A DNA stretch of 10,289 nucleotides, taken from contig JAWXUA010000108.1 in NCBI GenBank assembly GCA_044433065.1, positions 1-10,289 on the forward strand, read 5' to 3'. Within the stretch, counting starts at the first letter, position 1. Each line of letters starts with the position of its first letter. A model generated the notes under the pieces. That model made no database searches. It saw nothing but the letters and a program-made list of their open reading frames with translations, and was not told the DNA's origin. The position numbers and the translations under genes are program-made. Origin of the DNA: Nitratidesulfovibrio sp044433065 (GTDB taxonomy: Bacteria > Desulfobacterota > Desulfovibrionia > Desulfovibrionales > Desulfovibrionaceae). This document shows, piece by piece, positions 1 through 5,916 of this stretch.

Positions 1-80
1 CCACACCCCCATCCCCTTCAAAGACTTTTAGTTGTGGATGGAAATTCAGGTCTTTGTATGCGGTTCGCAGCCACATGAAG
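1..80 (+). repeat. 3' part of a dispersed intergenic repeat
   Basis: This stretch is clearly similar to 2584-2660. Both have a C-rich start (ACCCCCATCCCCT), then a CTTTTT-like run, then TTGTGGATGG, a GAATT-like stretch and a degenerate hairpin ending GCCAC..GAAG. The copy at 10237-10289 ends where this one would begin, so all three look like one family. Here the final hairpin is decayed and lacks the T-tract present in the middle copy, so I do not call it a terminator. The rest of the element lies outside the window. Confidence 0.6.
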
Positions 81-144
81 TAAGAACACGACGTATTAAT
101 GGCTAATAAAGTACGATATTTAAATAAGTAAAAAAGGACACATT

Positions 145-756
145 ATGTTCGGTCAACTTCTCTGGATTTTCATCGCCTATCTCTGTGGTTCCATTTCCTT
201 TGGTCTTATTTTTGGCCGTATGTTCGCCAACATTGACCCACGCACTGCCGGTAGCTGCAATGTCGGTGCAACCAATGTAGCCCGTCTCTGTGGCAAGAAA
301 ATTGGGGCTTTAACGCTCATTTGTGACCTGCTCAAGGGCGCAGTTCCTGTGCTCATTGCCATGCAAATCAGCCCATCCGTCACCTTCCATAGCCTCGTAG
401 CCCTCGCCGCGCTCCTCGGTCACCTGCATTCCTGCTTCCTGAAATTCAAAGGCGGTAAGGCCGCAGCCACAACCCTAGGCGTCTACATGGCCCTCGCACC
501 ATCTCCTTTCATCTACGTCTGCATATTGGCCTTTTTTGTCATCTATTTCTCTGGCTTCGTCTCCCTTGGTTCCCTCTTCCTCGTAACCGCAACACCCATC
601 GCACTCATCCTCGCAGGACGCTGGGAACTCGTCCCAGTCTCTCTCATCATCATGGTCCTCGTTTACTGGAGCCACCGCGAAAATATTGGACGCCTTAGCC
701 GTGGCGAAGAAAAACCATGGCAGCGCAAAAAGTATCAAGCTGAAGCTGGGGAGTAA
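145..756 (+). CDS. plsY: Acyl-phosphate:glycerol-3-phosphate acyltransferase PlsY
   Basis: PlsY is an integral inner-membrane enzyme that transfers the acyl group from acyl-phosphate to glycerol-3-phosphate, giving lysophosphatidate, the first committed step of phospholipid synthesis. The 203-residue length is normal. About five hydrophobic segments are visible. Three family motifs are present: GSISFGLIFGR (15-25), the phosphate-loop-like GSCNVGATN (36-44) followed by GKK (50-52), and FKGGKAAATTLGV (101-113). The C-terminal HRENIGRL (177-184) is also typical. The usual GSGN motif here reads GSCN, with Cys at residue 38. The start is supported by AAGGA at 134-138, six bases before the ATG. The gene appears to stand alone: it is followed by a 287-bp spacer with hairpins, and its neighbour thrC is functionally unrelated. 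Confidence 0.95.
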   Translation: MFGQLLWIFIAYLCGSISFGLIFGRMFANIDPRTAGSCNVGATNVARLCGKKIGALTLICDLLKGAVPVLIAMQISPSVTFHSLVALAALLGHLHSCFLKFKGGKAAATTLGVYMALAPSPFIYVCILAFFVIYFSGFVSLGSLFLVTATPIALILAGRWELVPVSLIIMVLVYWSHRENIGRLSRGEEKPWQRKKYQAEAGE

Positions 757-767
757 TTTAGTTGCTG

Positions 768-794
768 GGTGGAGGAAAAAACATTTTTCCCACC
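768..794 (+). other. Imperfect inverted repeat after plsY
   Basis: GGTGG (768-772) pairs with CCACC (790-794). After a two-base bulge, GAAAAA (775-780) pairs with TTTTTC (784-789) around a three-base loop. It sits 12 bases past the plsY stop, as a terminator would, but no T-tract follows, so intrinsic termination is uncertain. Confidence 0.35.
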
Positions 795-898
795 GTCCAA
801 CTGCATTGCGTATCATACAATAACGCGTTAAAGTGCCAAAACTACATTTTTGTACAAACGGCATAAACAATATGCATATGGCCTACTGACGCACAAAG

Positions 899-914
899 AA
901 GTCCGCAAGGACTT
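899..914 (+). other. Small hairpin with GCAA tetraloop
   Basis: AAGTCC (899-904) and GGACTT (909-914) form a perfect 6-bp stem closed by the GNRA-type loop GCAA. It lies between plsY and thrC, just before the three-hairpin element. No T-run follows. It could belong to the thrC leader or be a remnant of the repeat. Confidence 0.4.
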
Positions 915-930
915 GTTTATGCGATAAAAG

Positions 931-1010
931 GTTTCCAAAGGCCTAAGCCTTTGGCGGGGTTCTAAGGGGCAGAGCCCTTTAGCAGGGTCTGGGACAGCAT
1001 CCCAGTAAAA
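931..1010 (+). repeat. Three-hairpin intergenic element upstream of thrC
   Basis: Three stem-loops follow one another almost without gaps. They are CCAAAGGC/GCCTTTGG (935-942 and 947-954), AAGGGGC/GCCCTTT (964-970 and 974-980, one G-U pair) and CTGGGA/TCCCAG (989-994 and 1000-1005). The word GGGTCTGGG (985-993) is the reverse complement of the CCCAGACCC core of the repeats at 2524-2670 and 10237-10289, so this may be a related element in the opposite orientation. It ends 34 bases before the thrC start, so it would lie in the mRNA leader if transcription starts upstream. Confidence 0.55.
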
Positions 1011-1043
1011 AACCCCAACAAAATCCCAAAAACGGAGCACATA

Positions 1044-2495
1044 ATGACAGGTACGAAATTTCCTGAGTGGCGCGGACAGATGGAATATGTTTGCCTTGGC
1101 TGTGGTTCTCGCCATTCTATTGACGAGTTATTGTACACCTGTCCTCAGTGCGGCGGTGTTTTTCTTTTGGAGAACACAGACTTTGCGAGCTTGAAGGACC
1201 AGCACACCAGCCAAGAGTGGCGCGATCTTTTCGACCAAAGAGCGGCCACCAAGACCACGGCTTTGCGCGGTATTTTCAGATTTTATGAATTGATGGCCCC
1301 AGTGCTTGAGGAAGACGACATCATTTATCTGGGCGAAGGCAATACGCCTATCGTAGAAGCAAGCCCAACCCTGCAAGAAATGGTCGGGCAGGCTTTTGCC
1401 TACAAAAATGATGGCCAAAACCCTAGCGCATCCTTTAAGGACCGCGGCATGGCGTGTGCCTTCAGCTATTTGAAGGCCCTTGTACGTCGCAACGATTGGG
1501 ACGAAGTACTGACCATTTGCGCATCAACAGGTGACACATCAGCCGCAGCAGCTTTGTATGCGTCCTATGTTGGTGGTGCTGTGAAGTCCGCAGTATTGTT
1601 GCCTCATGGTAAAGTAACGCCACAACAATTGTCCCAGCCTTTGGGCAGCGGCGCAACCGTGCTTGAAATCCCTGGTGTTTTTGACGACTGCATGAAGGTC
1701 GTTGAGCACTTGGCAGAAAACTACCGTGTGGCCTTGCTCAACTCCAAGAACAGCTGGCGCATCTTGGGCCAAGAGTCCTACGCCTTTGAAGTTGCCCAAT
1801 GGTACGACTGGCAAATGGCTGGCAAGTGCATCTTTGTGCCTATCGGCAACGCTGGCAATATCACAGCTGTCATGTCTGGTCTTCTCAAACTCCATACCCT
1901 TGGTGTCATTGAAGAATTGCCACGTATTTTCGGTGTACAATCACACCATGCGGACCCAGTCTTCAAGTACTATGACGAAAAGGACAAGGACGCACGCCAC
2001 TATGAGCCTGTGACCGTTCAGCCAAGCGTAGCTCAAGCCGCTATGATTGGTAATCCTGTATCATTCCCACGTGTTAAGCACTTGGTAGAACGCTACCAAG
2101 CCATTGCAGGCGACGCAGCATTCAACGTCGTTCAAGTATGCGAGCAAGACATCATGGACGCCATGATCATCGCTAACCGCCATGGCCACATTGCGTGCAC
2201 CCAAGGCGGCGAATGCCTCGCAGGTCTCTTGCAAGCCAAAGAGCAAGGTCTCATCGGTCCAGACGAATTCGCCATCTTGGACTCCACAGCCCACGCCCTG
2301 AAATTCTCTGGCTTCCAAGACATGTACTTCACCGACTCCTTCCCAGAAAGCTACGGCGTGGCCCCAGAAAAATCCCTCGCCAATGCACCTGAGCTCGTCA
2401 TCGACAACGCAAGCCGTGACGCCATGGCTGCCGCTGACTTCACCGTAGCCGCCGCTGAAAAAGTTGCTGCACGTTTGGAATTGAGCGGTAAGTAG
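1044..2495 (+). CDS. thrC: Threonine synthase with N-terminal zinc ribbon
   Basis: ThrC converts O-phospho-L-homoserine and water to L-threonine and phosphate using pyridoxal phosphate; it is cytoplasmic and the last step of threonine synthesis. A zinc-ribbon-like N-terminus is visible as C17xxC20 and C33xxC36. The PLP lysine should be K132 in NPSASFKDRG (127-135). STGDTS (161-166) and the glycine-rich phosphate cup GNAGN (268-272) follow the expected order for fold-type II enzymes. The length of 483 residues fits the longer threonine synthases. CGGAG at 1033-1037, six bases before the ATG, supports the start. The gene has its own terminator (2627-2670) and seems to be monocistronic. Related fold-type II enzymes such as cysteate synthase share the motifs, so the exact substrate is inferred. 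Confidence 0.93.
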   Translation: MTGTKFPEWRGQMEYVCLGCGSRHSIDELLYTCPQCGGVFLLENTDFASLKDQHTSQEWRDLFDQRAATKTTALRGIFRFYELMAPVLEEDDIIYLGEGNTPIVEASPTLQEMVGQAFAYKNDGQNPSASFKDRGMACAFSYLKALVRRNDWDEVLTICASTGDTSAAAALYASYVGGAVKSAVLLPHGKVTPQQLSQPLGSGATVLEIPGVFDDCMKVVEHLAENYRVALLNSKNSWRILGQESYAFEVAQWYDWQMAGKCIFVPIGNAGNITAVMSGLLKLHTLGVIEELPRIFGVQSHHADPVFKYYDEKDKDARHYEPVTVQPSVAQAAMIGNPVSFPRVKHLVERYQAIAGDAAFNVVQVCEQDIMDAMIIANRHGHIACTQGGECLAGLLQAKEQGLIGPDEFAILDSTAHALKFSGFQDMYFTDSFPESYGVAPEKSLANAPELVIDNASRDAMAAADFTVAAAEKVAARLELSGK

Positions 2496-2523
2496 GGTTT
2501 AGGTTTCAGTTTTATTTGGTTAG

Positions 2524-2626
2524 CTGGGGGGGCGCGGGGGGGACGGGGGCCCCTTTAAAAAGGGGCCCCCTTCCCCCCCCAGACCCCCCATCCCCTCCTA
2601 AACTTTTTATTTGTGGATGGGAATTA
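2524..2626 (+). repeat. G/C-rich hairpin repeat, full copy
   Basis: The core is an 11-bp perfect stem (2545-2555 with 2560-2570) around TAAA. An outer stem pairs CTGGGGGGG (2524-2532) with CCCCCCCAG (2574-2582). The extra G-run at 2536-2542 has no clear partner. The element continues as GACCCCCCATCCCCT, a TTTTT run and TTGTGGATGG, which matches positions 1-50. The same plan (CTGGGGG, core hairpin, CCCCCAGACCCCC) is at 10237-10289. It lies 28 bases past the thrC stop. Confidence 0.6.
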
Positions 2627-2670
2627 GGCTCTTCGTATGGTCATTTGTGGCCACGCGAAGGGCCTTTTTT
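2627..2670 (+). terminator. Intrinsic terminator of thrC
   Basis: GGCTCTTCG (2627-2635) pairs with CGAAGGGCC (2656-2664) with one G-U. Inside it TGGTCA (2638-2643) pairs with TGGCCA (2648-2653) around TTTG. Six T residues (2665-2670) follow directly. This is a classic Rho-independent terminator, and it forms the 3' end of the dispersed repeat. Confidence 0.85.
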
Positions 2671-2803
2671 GTTGCTAAGGAATGGTGTTGCCCAAGATAG
2701 AAGATGTATCCATATAGGAAAGATGGCGCGTGGTTCGGTGGCTTCGATTGCCCAGCTTATTATATTGATGGAGAGTCTCTGCAAGGTAGATGTTAAGAGA
2801 AGA

Positions 2804-2913
2804 GTTGGGAAGAAGTTGGGGAGGAGTTGAGGAGGAGTTGAGGAGGAGTTGGGGAGGAGTTGAGGAGGAGTTAGGGAGGAGTTGGGAAGAGGTTGGAGAG
2901 GGGTTGGGAGAGA
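2804..2913 (+). repeat. 11-bp tandem repeat, ten units, purine-rich
   Basis: The word GTTG (GTTA once) recurs every 11 bases at 2804, 2815, 2826, 2837, 2848, 2859, 2870, 2881, 2892 and 2903. The consensus unit is GTTGRGGAGGA, and the units at 2826, 2837 and 2859 are identical. The flanks (2771-2803 and 2914-2936) are also purine-rich. Apart from the TT in each unit, the strand is almost entirely G and A. No gene is supported across it. Confidence 0.9.
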
Positions 2914-3275
2914 GAAGAGAGGAAGGGGGGAGAGAGTTTTTTTATTGACTGAAGTTCTTTCACTGTTAACAATTTTGCAAAGAATACGTCCTTTTTTGTA
3001 AGCCACATTTATTTCTTTTTTGTTAAAATCCCCATTAAACCTTACAATACAAGGCTTTTTCATGGCCCTTTGAAAAAATGGATTTGACAATATAGGTATT
3101 TTGTGAAATGTTCATGTCGTTCGTATGTCTCTTTTTTCACAAAGCATTACGAAACTGTTACGCACCATGGTAACTGGTCACATGGTAGTCCGCTCAAGCT
3201 TACTATGCCAAGGAAATGGCGTGGTTACGCTTGCCCTCGCATGGCAAGAGCTTGCAGCTTCAGTCTCAACTCAAT

Positions 3276-3288
3276 AGCGCATTGCGCT
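3276..3288 (+). promoter_or_regulatory. Hairpin just before the glnH ribosome binding site
   Basis: AGCGC (3276-3280) and GCGCT (3284-3288) form a 5-bp stem around ATT, ending three bases before the AGGA ribosome binding site (3292-3295). It could affect mRNA stability or initiation at glnH. No regulator is implied by the sequence. Confidence 0.4.
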
Positions 3289-3304
3289 GATAGGAAACAA
3301 AATC

Positions 3305-4057
3305 ATGAAACGTCTTGCTAAGCTTGCCCTCGCTGTCGCGCTCTCTTTTGCCATGACCGCACCTGCTTTTGCTGGTCAATTGGTTGTTGCACACGACACC
3401 AACTTCAAGCCTTTTGAATACAAGGCTGCTGATGGCTCCTACACTGGTTTCGACATTGAACTGTGGCAAGAAATTGCTAAGCGCGCTGGCTTTGAATACA
3501 AGTTCCAGCCTATGGACTTCAACGGCATCATCCCAGGTCTGCAAACTGGCAGCGTTGACGTTGGTATTGCTGGCATGACCATTACCCCAGAACGCGCAGC
3601 AGCCATCGACTTCTCCCAAGGTTACTACGACTCAGGTCTCATGATGTTGGTTCGCGCTGACGAAACAGGTATCAAGACTATTGAAGACCTCGCAGGCAAG
3701 AACGTTGCTGTAAAAACCGGCACCTCTTCCGTAAACTTCATGAAGGAATTCAACAAGGCTAAAGAACTGAAGCTCTACCCTAACAACGACGGCATGTTCT
3801 TTGAACTCATGGCTGGCGGTGTTGACGCGGTATTCTTCGACATGCCTGTTGTTAAAGAATTTGCTATGTCTGACGCTGGCAAGAACAAAGTTATGACCGT
3901 TGGTCCTTTGTACCAAGGTCAGTCCTACGGCATCGGCTTCCCTAAGGGTAGCGAACTCGTTGGCGCAGTAGACAAGGCTCTCAACGACATGCGCGCTGAT
4001 GGCACCTACGACGCTCTCTTCGTGAAGTGGTTCGGCTACGCTCCTACAGTAAAATAA
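3305..4057 (+). CDS. glnH: Glutamine ABC transporter periplasmic binding protein GlnH
   Basis: GlnH binds glutamine in the periplasm and delivers it to the GlnPQ importer. Residues 1-23 are a Sec signal peptide (positive N-terminus, hydrophobic core, cleavage after AFA). The mature part follows the family 3 solute-binding fold, with signature GFDIELWQEIAKRAG (48-62). It closely resembles E. coli GlnH, for example MDFNGIIPGLQT (70-81) and IDFSQGYYDSGL (101-112). By alignment from memory, the ligand residues D31, G90, T92, R97, K137 and D179 are kept, while the position of E. coli His156 is Phe178 and Gly119 is Ser141. The length of 250 residues is normal. AGGA at 3292-3295 supports the start. 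The long leader, and a hairpin after the stop, suggest separate and higher expression than glnP. Another polar amino acid as ligand remains possible. Confidence 0.92.
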   Translation: MKRLAKLALAVALSFAMTAPAFAGQLVVAHDTNFKPFEYKAADGSYTGFDIELWQEIAKRAGFEYKFQPMDFNGIIPGLQTGSVDVGIAGMTITPERAAAIDFSQGYYDSGLMMLVRADETGIKTIEDLAGKNVAVKTGTSSVNFMKEFNKAKELKLYPNNDGMFFELMAGGVDAVFFDMPVVKEFAMSDAGKNKVMTVGPLYQGQSYGIGFPKGSELVGAVDKALNDMRADGTYDALFVKWFGYAPTVK

Positions 4058-4081
4058 ACTGCCTTAATCCTGCTTTACCGC

Positions 4082-4117
4082 TGTGCCCGATGGACTTGCT
4101 CTGTCGGGCACACTTTT
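4082..4117 (+). terminator. Hairpin between glnH and glnP, likely attenuating terminator
   Basis: TGTGCCCGA (4082-4090) pairs perfectly with TCGGGCACA (4104-4112) around a 13-base loop, followed by CTTTTA. It starts 25 bases after the glnH stop. The short T-tract suggests partial termination or 3'-end protection. That would leave glnH mRNA in excess over glnP, a common arrangement for binding-protein genes. Confidence 0.65.
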
Positions 4118-4212
4118 ACAAAGTCGGTCCACACTCGCAATTTCTAAGCCATTTTGCGTTTTTTGATTTTTGTGTTAGGCTCTTTTTTTCTTGGTGTGCG
4201 CAAGGTTCCACA

Positions 4213-4323
4213 ATGCAATCGCATCCTATTCCCACAAGCTTCACTGACGCTCCTGAACCTCTTGCGCCGCCCTCTTCTCGTCACTGGCGACTTCTTTTCA
4301 CTCACGCCGCCTACGCGGTATAA
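4213..4323 (+). CDS. Possible 36-residue leader ORF upstream of glnP
   Basis: A small ORF starts at ATG 4213 with AAGG at 4202-4205, seven bases upstream, and ends at TAA 4321-4323. The peptide begins MQSHPIPTSF, is Pro- and Ser-rich, and ends THAAYAV. I recognise no family. It lies in the same frame as glnP and stops 15 bases before the glnP ATG, which itself has no visible Shine-Dalgarno. It might act by translational coupling to glnP. It could instead be chance. A true GlnP N-terminal extension cut by a stop is less likely, because GlnP already aligns from its own ATG. Confidence 0.3.
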   Translation: MQSHPIPTSFTDAPEPLAPPSSRHWRLLFTHAAYAV

Positions 4324-4338
4324 GCCACCAAAATCATT

Positions 4339-5010
4339 ATGGCATTCGACTTTCAAACTCAAGTTATGCTCGACACGGCGCCCCTTCTCGTAGCCGGTCT
4401 TAAGCTTACCATCGGCATCACCCTTGGTGGTCTCTTTTTCGGCTTTTTTCTTGGTGCAGTGACCGGCCTCATCAATTCAGGCAATAACCGCTTCCTCAAA
4501 GCCATCGCTATCACCTATATCGAAGCCATCCGTGGTACACCACTCATCGTCCAAGTCATGTTCCTCTATTTCGGTGTGCCGCTCGCCACAGGTATGCGTA
4601 TTCCACCCGAAATCGCTGGCGTCCTCGCTATCGCAGTAAACTCTGGTGCCTATATCGCGGAAATCGTCCGTGGTGCCATCGCGTCCATCGACGTTGGTCA
4701 ACGCGAAGCTGGCCGCTCCATCGGCCTCACCAGTCTCCAGACTCTCATCTACATCATCTGGCCGCAAGCATTCCGCCGCATGATTCCACCTCTGGGTAAC
4801 CAGTTCATCATCTCACTCAAAGACACCTCGCTCCTCGTCGTCATCGGTGTCGGTGAACTCACACGCCAAGGTCAAGAAATCATCGCCGTCAACTTCCGCG
4901 CCTTCGAAGTCTGGCTCACTGTCGCAATCTTCTACCTCGCCATGACACTCAGCATCGCTTGGGTGCTCCGACTCGTCGAGCGTAAGCTGAACAGTCGTAG
5001 CAGTAGGTAA
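4339..5010 (+). CDS. glnP: Glutamine ABC transporter permease GlnP
   Basis: GlnP is the inner-membrane channel subunit of the glutamine importer. The 223 residues match E. coli GlnP along their whole length: MAFDF at the start, TYIEAIRGTPLIVQVMFLYF (59-78), NSGAYIAEIVRGAI (101-114) and KDTSLLVVIGVGELTRQGQE (161-180). The EAA loop that contacts the ATPase is at about 123-142 (EAGRSIGL to IIWPQAF). About five membrane segments are visible. The ATG has no purine-rich Shine-Dalgarno upstream (CCACCAAAATCATT), which is unusual beside the other genes here; the small in-frame ORF ending 15 bases before may supply ribosomes. Its ATPase partner glnQ is not adjacent but lies beyond a reverse-strand gene. 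Confidence 0.93.
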   Translation: MAFDFQTQVMLDTAPLLVAGLKLTIGITLGGLFFGFFLGAVTGLINSGNNRFLKAIAITYIEAIRGTPLIVQVMFLYFGVPLATGMRIPPEIAGVLAIAVNSGAYIAEIVRGAIASIDVGQREAGRSIGLTSLQTLIYIIWPQAFRRMIPPLGNQFIISLKDTSLLVVIGVGELTRQGQEIIAVNFRAFEVWLTVAIFYLAMTLSIAWVLRLVERKLNSRSSR

Positions 5011-5041
5011 TTTGTTTTTTTAATGCTGGGTGAGAGCTTAT

Positions 5042-5134
5042 CTTTAAGGAAACGCTGATTTAATAGGATTTTTGTTCCCTAGCAACGCTGACGAAGCTAG
5101 GGAGCAAAAAGACATTAAAGCAGTGTTCCTTTAG
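5042..5134. repeat. 93-bp MITE-like palindromic element
   Basis: The ends form imperfect terminal inverted repeats of about 22-24 bases. The left end (5042-5065) contains AAGGAA, CGCTG and TTTAAT; the right end, read on the reverse strand (5134-5113), contains AAGGAA, CACTG and TTTAAT. The centre is a 15-bp stem (5069-5083 with 5096-5110, one G-U) with a 12-base loop. The arms start with T's and end with A's, the reverse of an intrinsic terminator in either direction. GCTT flanks both sides (5036-5039 and 5136-5139) and may be a short target duplication. The stop codon of the reverse-strand gene lies within the right end. No transposase is present. Confidence 0.5.
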
Positions 5135-5775
5135 GGCTTGGCTCCAACACTCTGCGCAATCATGATTTTATGGTTTTTGGGCATATTCAGTGTAGTCTCT
5201 AAGTCCTTTGGGAATGTACCTGTCACCACATTGTGCAAACCAGCAATGGCGCAATAAAGGCCAACGTTTTGGTACATGCTACCAGAATGCCTGTCGCCAG
5301 ACCGTGCATTGCTCGCCTTATCCACATCATTCACATAGAGAAAGGTGACTGGTGCTGAGCGTGCAATTTTTGTGGTGAGATCAGGACGGATATCAACGCT
5401 GCTTTTTTGCTCAATAGCATGGGTGCTTGCATCATAAAGCCAAACGCCATCATTTTTCAGGATATAAATGAGCATGTCCTGCGTATTTCTGCTTGTAGGA
5501 ATAGTCAATTTGCCGTTATCGCGATTGACGCCACAAGCGGCCCAAAGCAAAGCAGACAATTCACCCATATCAAGAGCTTGTTCAGAAAAAGTACGCTCCG
5601 TATGTCTGTTTTCAAGGGCAAAAAACAAGCTATCCTGATGCTTTGCAAATTGCACTTTAGGGTCTGATAAGACTACCGTTTGCAAAGTCTCAGCTTTGCA
5701 TTCAAAGACTGGCGCAACGCTCATAACAGCAGTCACAATGAATGTACAAAGTGCTGCTTGCATATTTTTCTTCAT
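5131..5775 (-). CDS. Exported SagB/nitroreductase-family flavoprotein
   Basis: This is a 214-residue protein of the nitroreductase (SagB/ThcOx-like) fold, expected to bind FMN and carry out an unknown oxidation or reduction. Residues 1-28 look like a Sec signal peptide (MKKN, hydrophobic stretch, cleavage near CKA), so it probably works in the periplasm; Cys26 is not in a lipobox. Family features are the FMN-contact region RHTERTF (57-63), LSALLWAACGVNRDNGKLTIP (73-93), SRNTQDMLIYIL (95-106), and GSMYQNVGLYCAIAGLHNVVTGTF (165-188). The start at 5775 has only a weak GTGAG-like Shine-Dalgarno; ATG 5763 is an alternative. The gene reads against glnP and glnQ, has AT-richer codons than its neighbours, and is preceded by a Fur-box-like site. 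Acquisition by transfer is an inference. The substrate is unknown. Confidence 0.75.
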   Translation of the reverse strand: MKKNMQAALCTFIVTAVMSVAPVFECKAETLQTVVLSDPKVQFAKHQDSLFFALENRHTERTFSEQALDMGELSALLWAACGVNRDNGKLTIPTSRNTQDMLIYILKNDGVWLYDASTHAIEQKSSVDIRPDLTTKIARSAPVTFLYVNDVDKASNARSGDRHSGSMYQNVGLYCAIAGLHNVVTGTFPKDLETTLNMPKNHKIMIAQSVGAKP

Positions 5776-5825
5776 GTTGTTCTCACTTTTTTTAAGTTTA
5801 GTAGATAATGCTGAAAAGCCACGCT

Positions 5826-5854
5826 AAGATAACGATTATCATTAAAATATGCAA
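5826..5854 (-). promoter_or_regulatory. Predicted promoter of the nitroreductase-like gene
   Basis: On the reverse strand, TTGCAT (5854-5849) and TATCTT (5831-5826) are 17 bases apart, in the correct position about 50 bases before the start codon. The match to the -35 is moderate (3 of 6) and to the -10 is 4 of 6. The Fur-box-like site fills the spacer and -10. Confidence 0.45.
5827..5841. promoter_or_regulatory. Fur-box-like operator
   Basis: AGATAACGATTATCA matches the 7-1-7 Fur motif TGATAATGATTATCA at 13 of 15 positions, and the palindrome is nearly intact. It lies between two divergent genes, 51 bases from the nitroreductase-like gene and 75 bases from glnQ. It overlaps the predicted reverse promoter, so iron-loaded Fur would be expected to repress that gene. 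An effect on glnQ is possible but not shown. A hairpin (5861-5866 with 5878-5883) follows on the glnQ side. Confidence 0.7.
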
Positions 5855-5916
5855 ACTCATAAGAGGCTAAAAAATATCCTCTTTTCAAAATCATATATCT
5901 ACCAAGGAGCCACCTC

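Larger units (their letters stand above)
2496..3304. other. 809-bp gene-free spacer between thrC and glnH
   Basis: No convincing gene is present. Frames open on either strand across the 11-bp repeat give low-complexity Pro/Leu/Ser-rich peptides with no Shine-Dalgarno. In order it holds a G/C hairpin repeat (2524-2610), the thrC terminator (2627-2670), an 11-bp tandem repeat (2804-2913), an AT-rich stretch (2936-3110) and the glnH leader. Possible promoter words are TTGACT (2945-2950) with AACAAT (2968-2973) at 17-base spacing, and TTGACA (3084-3089) without a good -10. Neither is secure. Short hairpins at 3157-3174 and 3230-3248 lie in the probable leader. Confidence 0.6.

Noticed and set aside
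2516..2830. 104-codon forward open frame after thrC
   Set aside because: It runs through the G/C hairpin and the intrinsic terminator, has Pro/Gly low complexity, and has no Shine-Dalgarno.
2641..3090. 149-codon open frame on the reverse strand over the 11-bp repeat
   Set aside because: It starts at TTG without a ribosome binding site, the middle is Pro/Leu/Ser low complexity made by the repeat, and its 3' half runs through the thrC terminator flank. No family is recognisable.
3084..3112. TTGACA as the glnH -35 box
   Set aside because: No acceptable -10 box lies 16-18 bases downstream; at 17 bases the word is AATGTT.
3242..3256. Sigma-54-like site TGGCAAGAGCTTGCA upstream of glnH
   Set aside because: The GG and GC are separated by 9 bases rather than the required 10, and sigma-54 promoters tolerate little change in spacing.
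4154..4181. TTGCGT and TAGGCT as a glnP promoter
   Set aside because: The spacing is 16 bases but the -10 matches only 3 of 6 positions, in a T-rich stretch where such words occur by chance.
5069..5110. Central stem as a bidirectional terminator for glnP and the reverse gene
   Set aside because: T's lead and A's trail the stem in both directions, so neither RNA would have a U-tract after the hairpin. Weak termination remains possible but is not the best reading.
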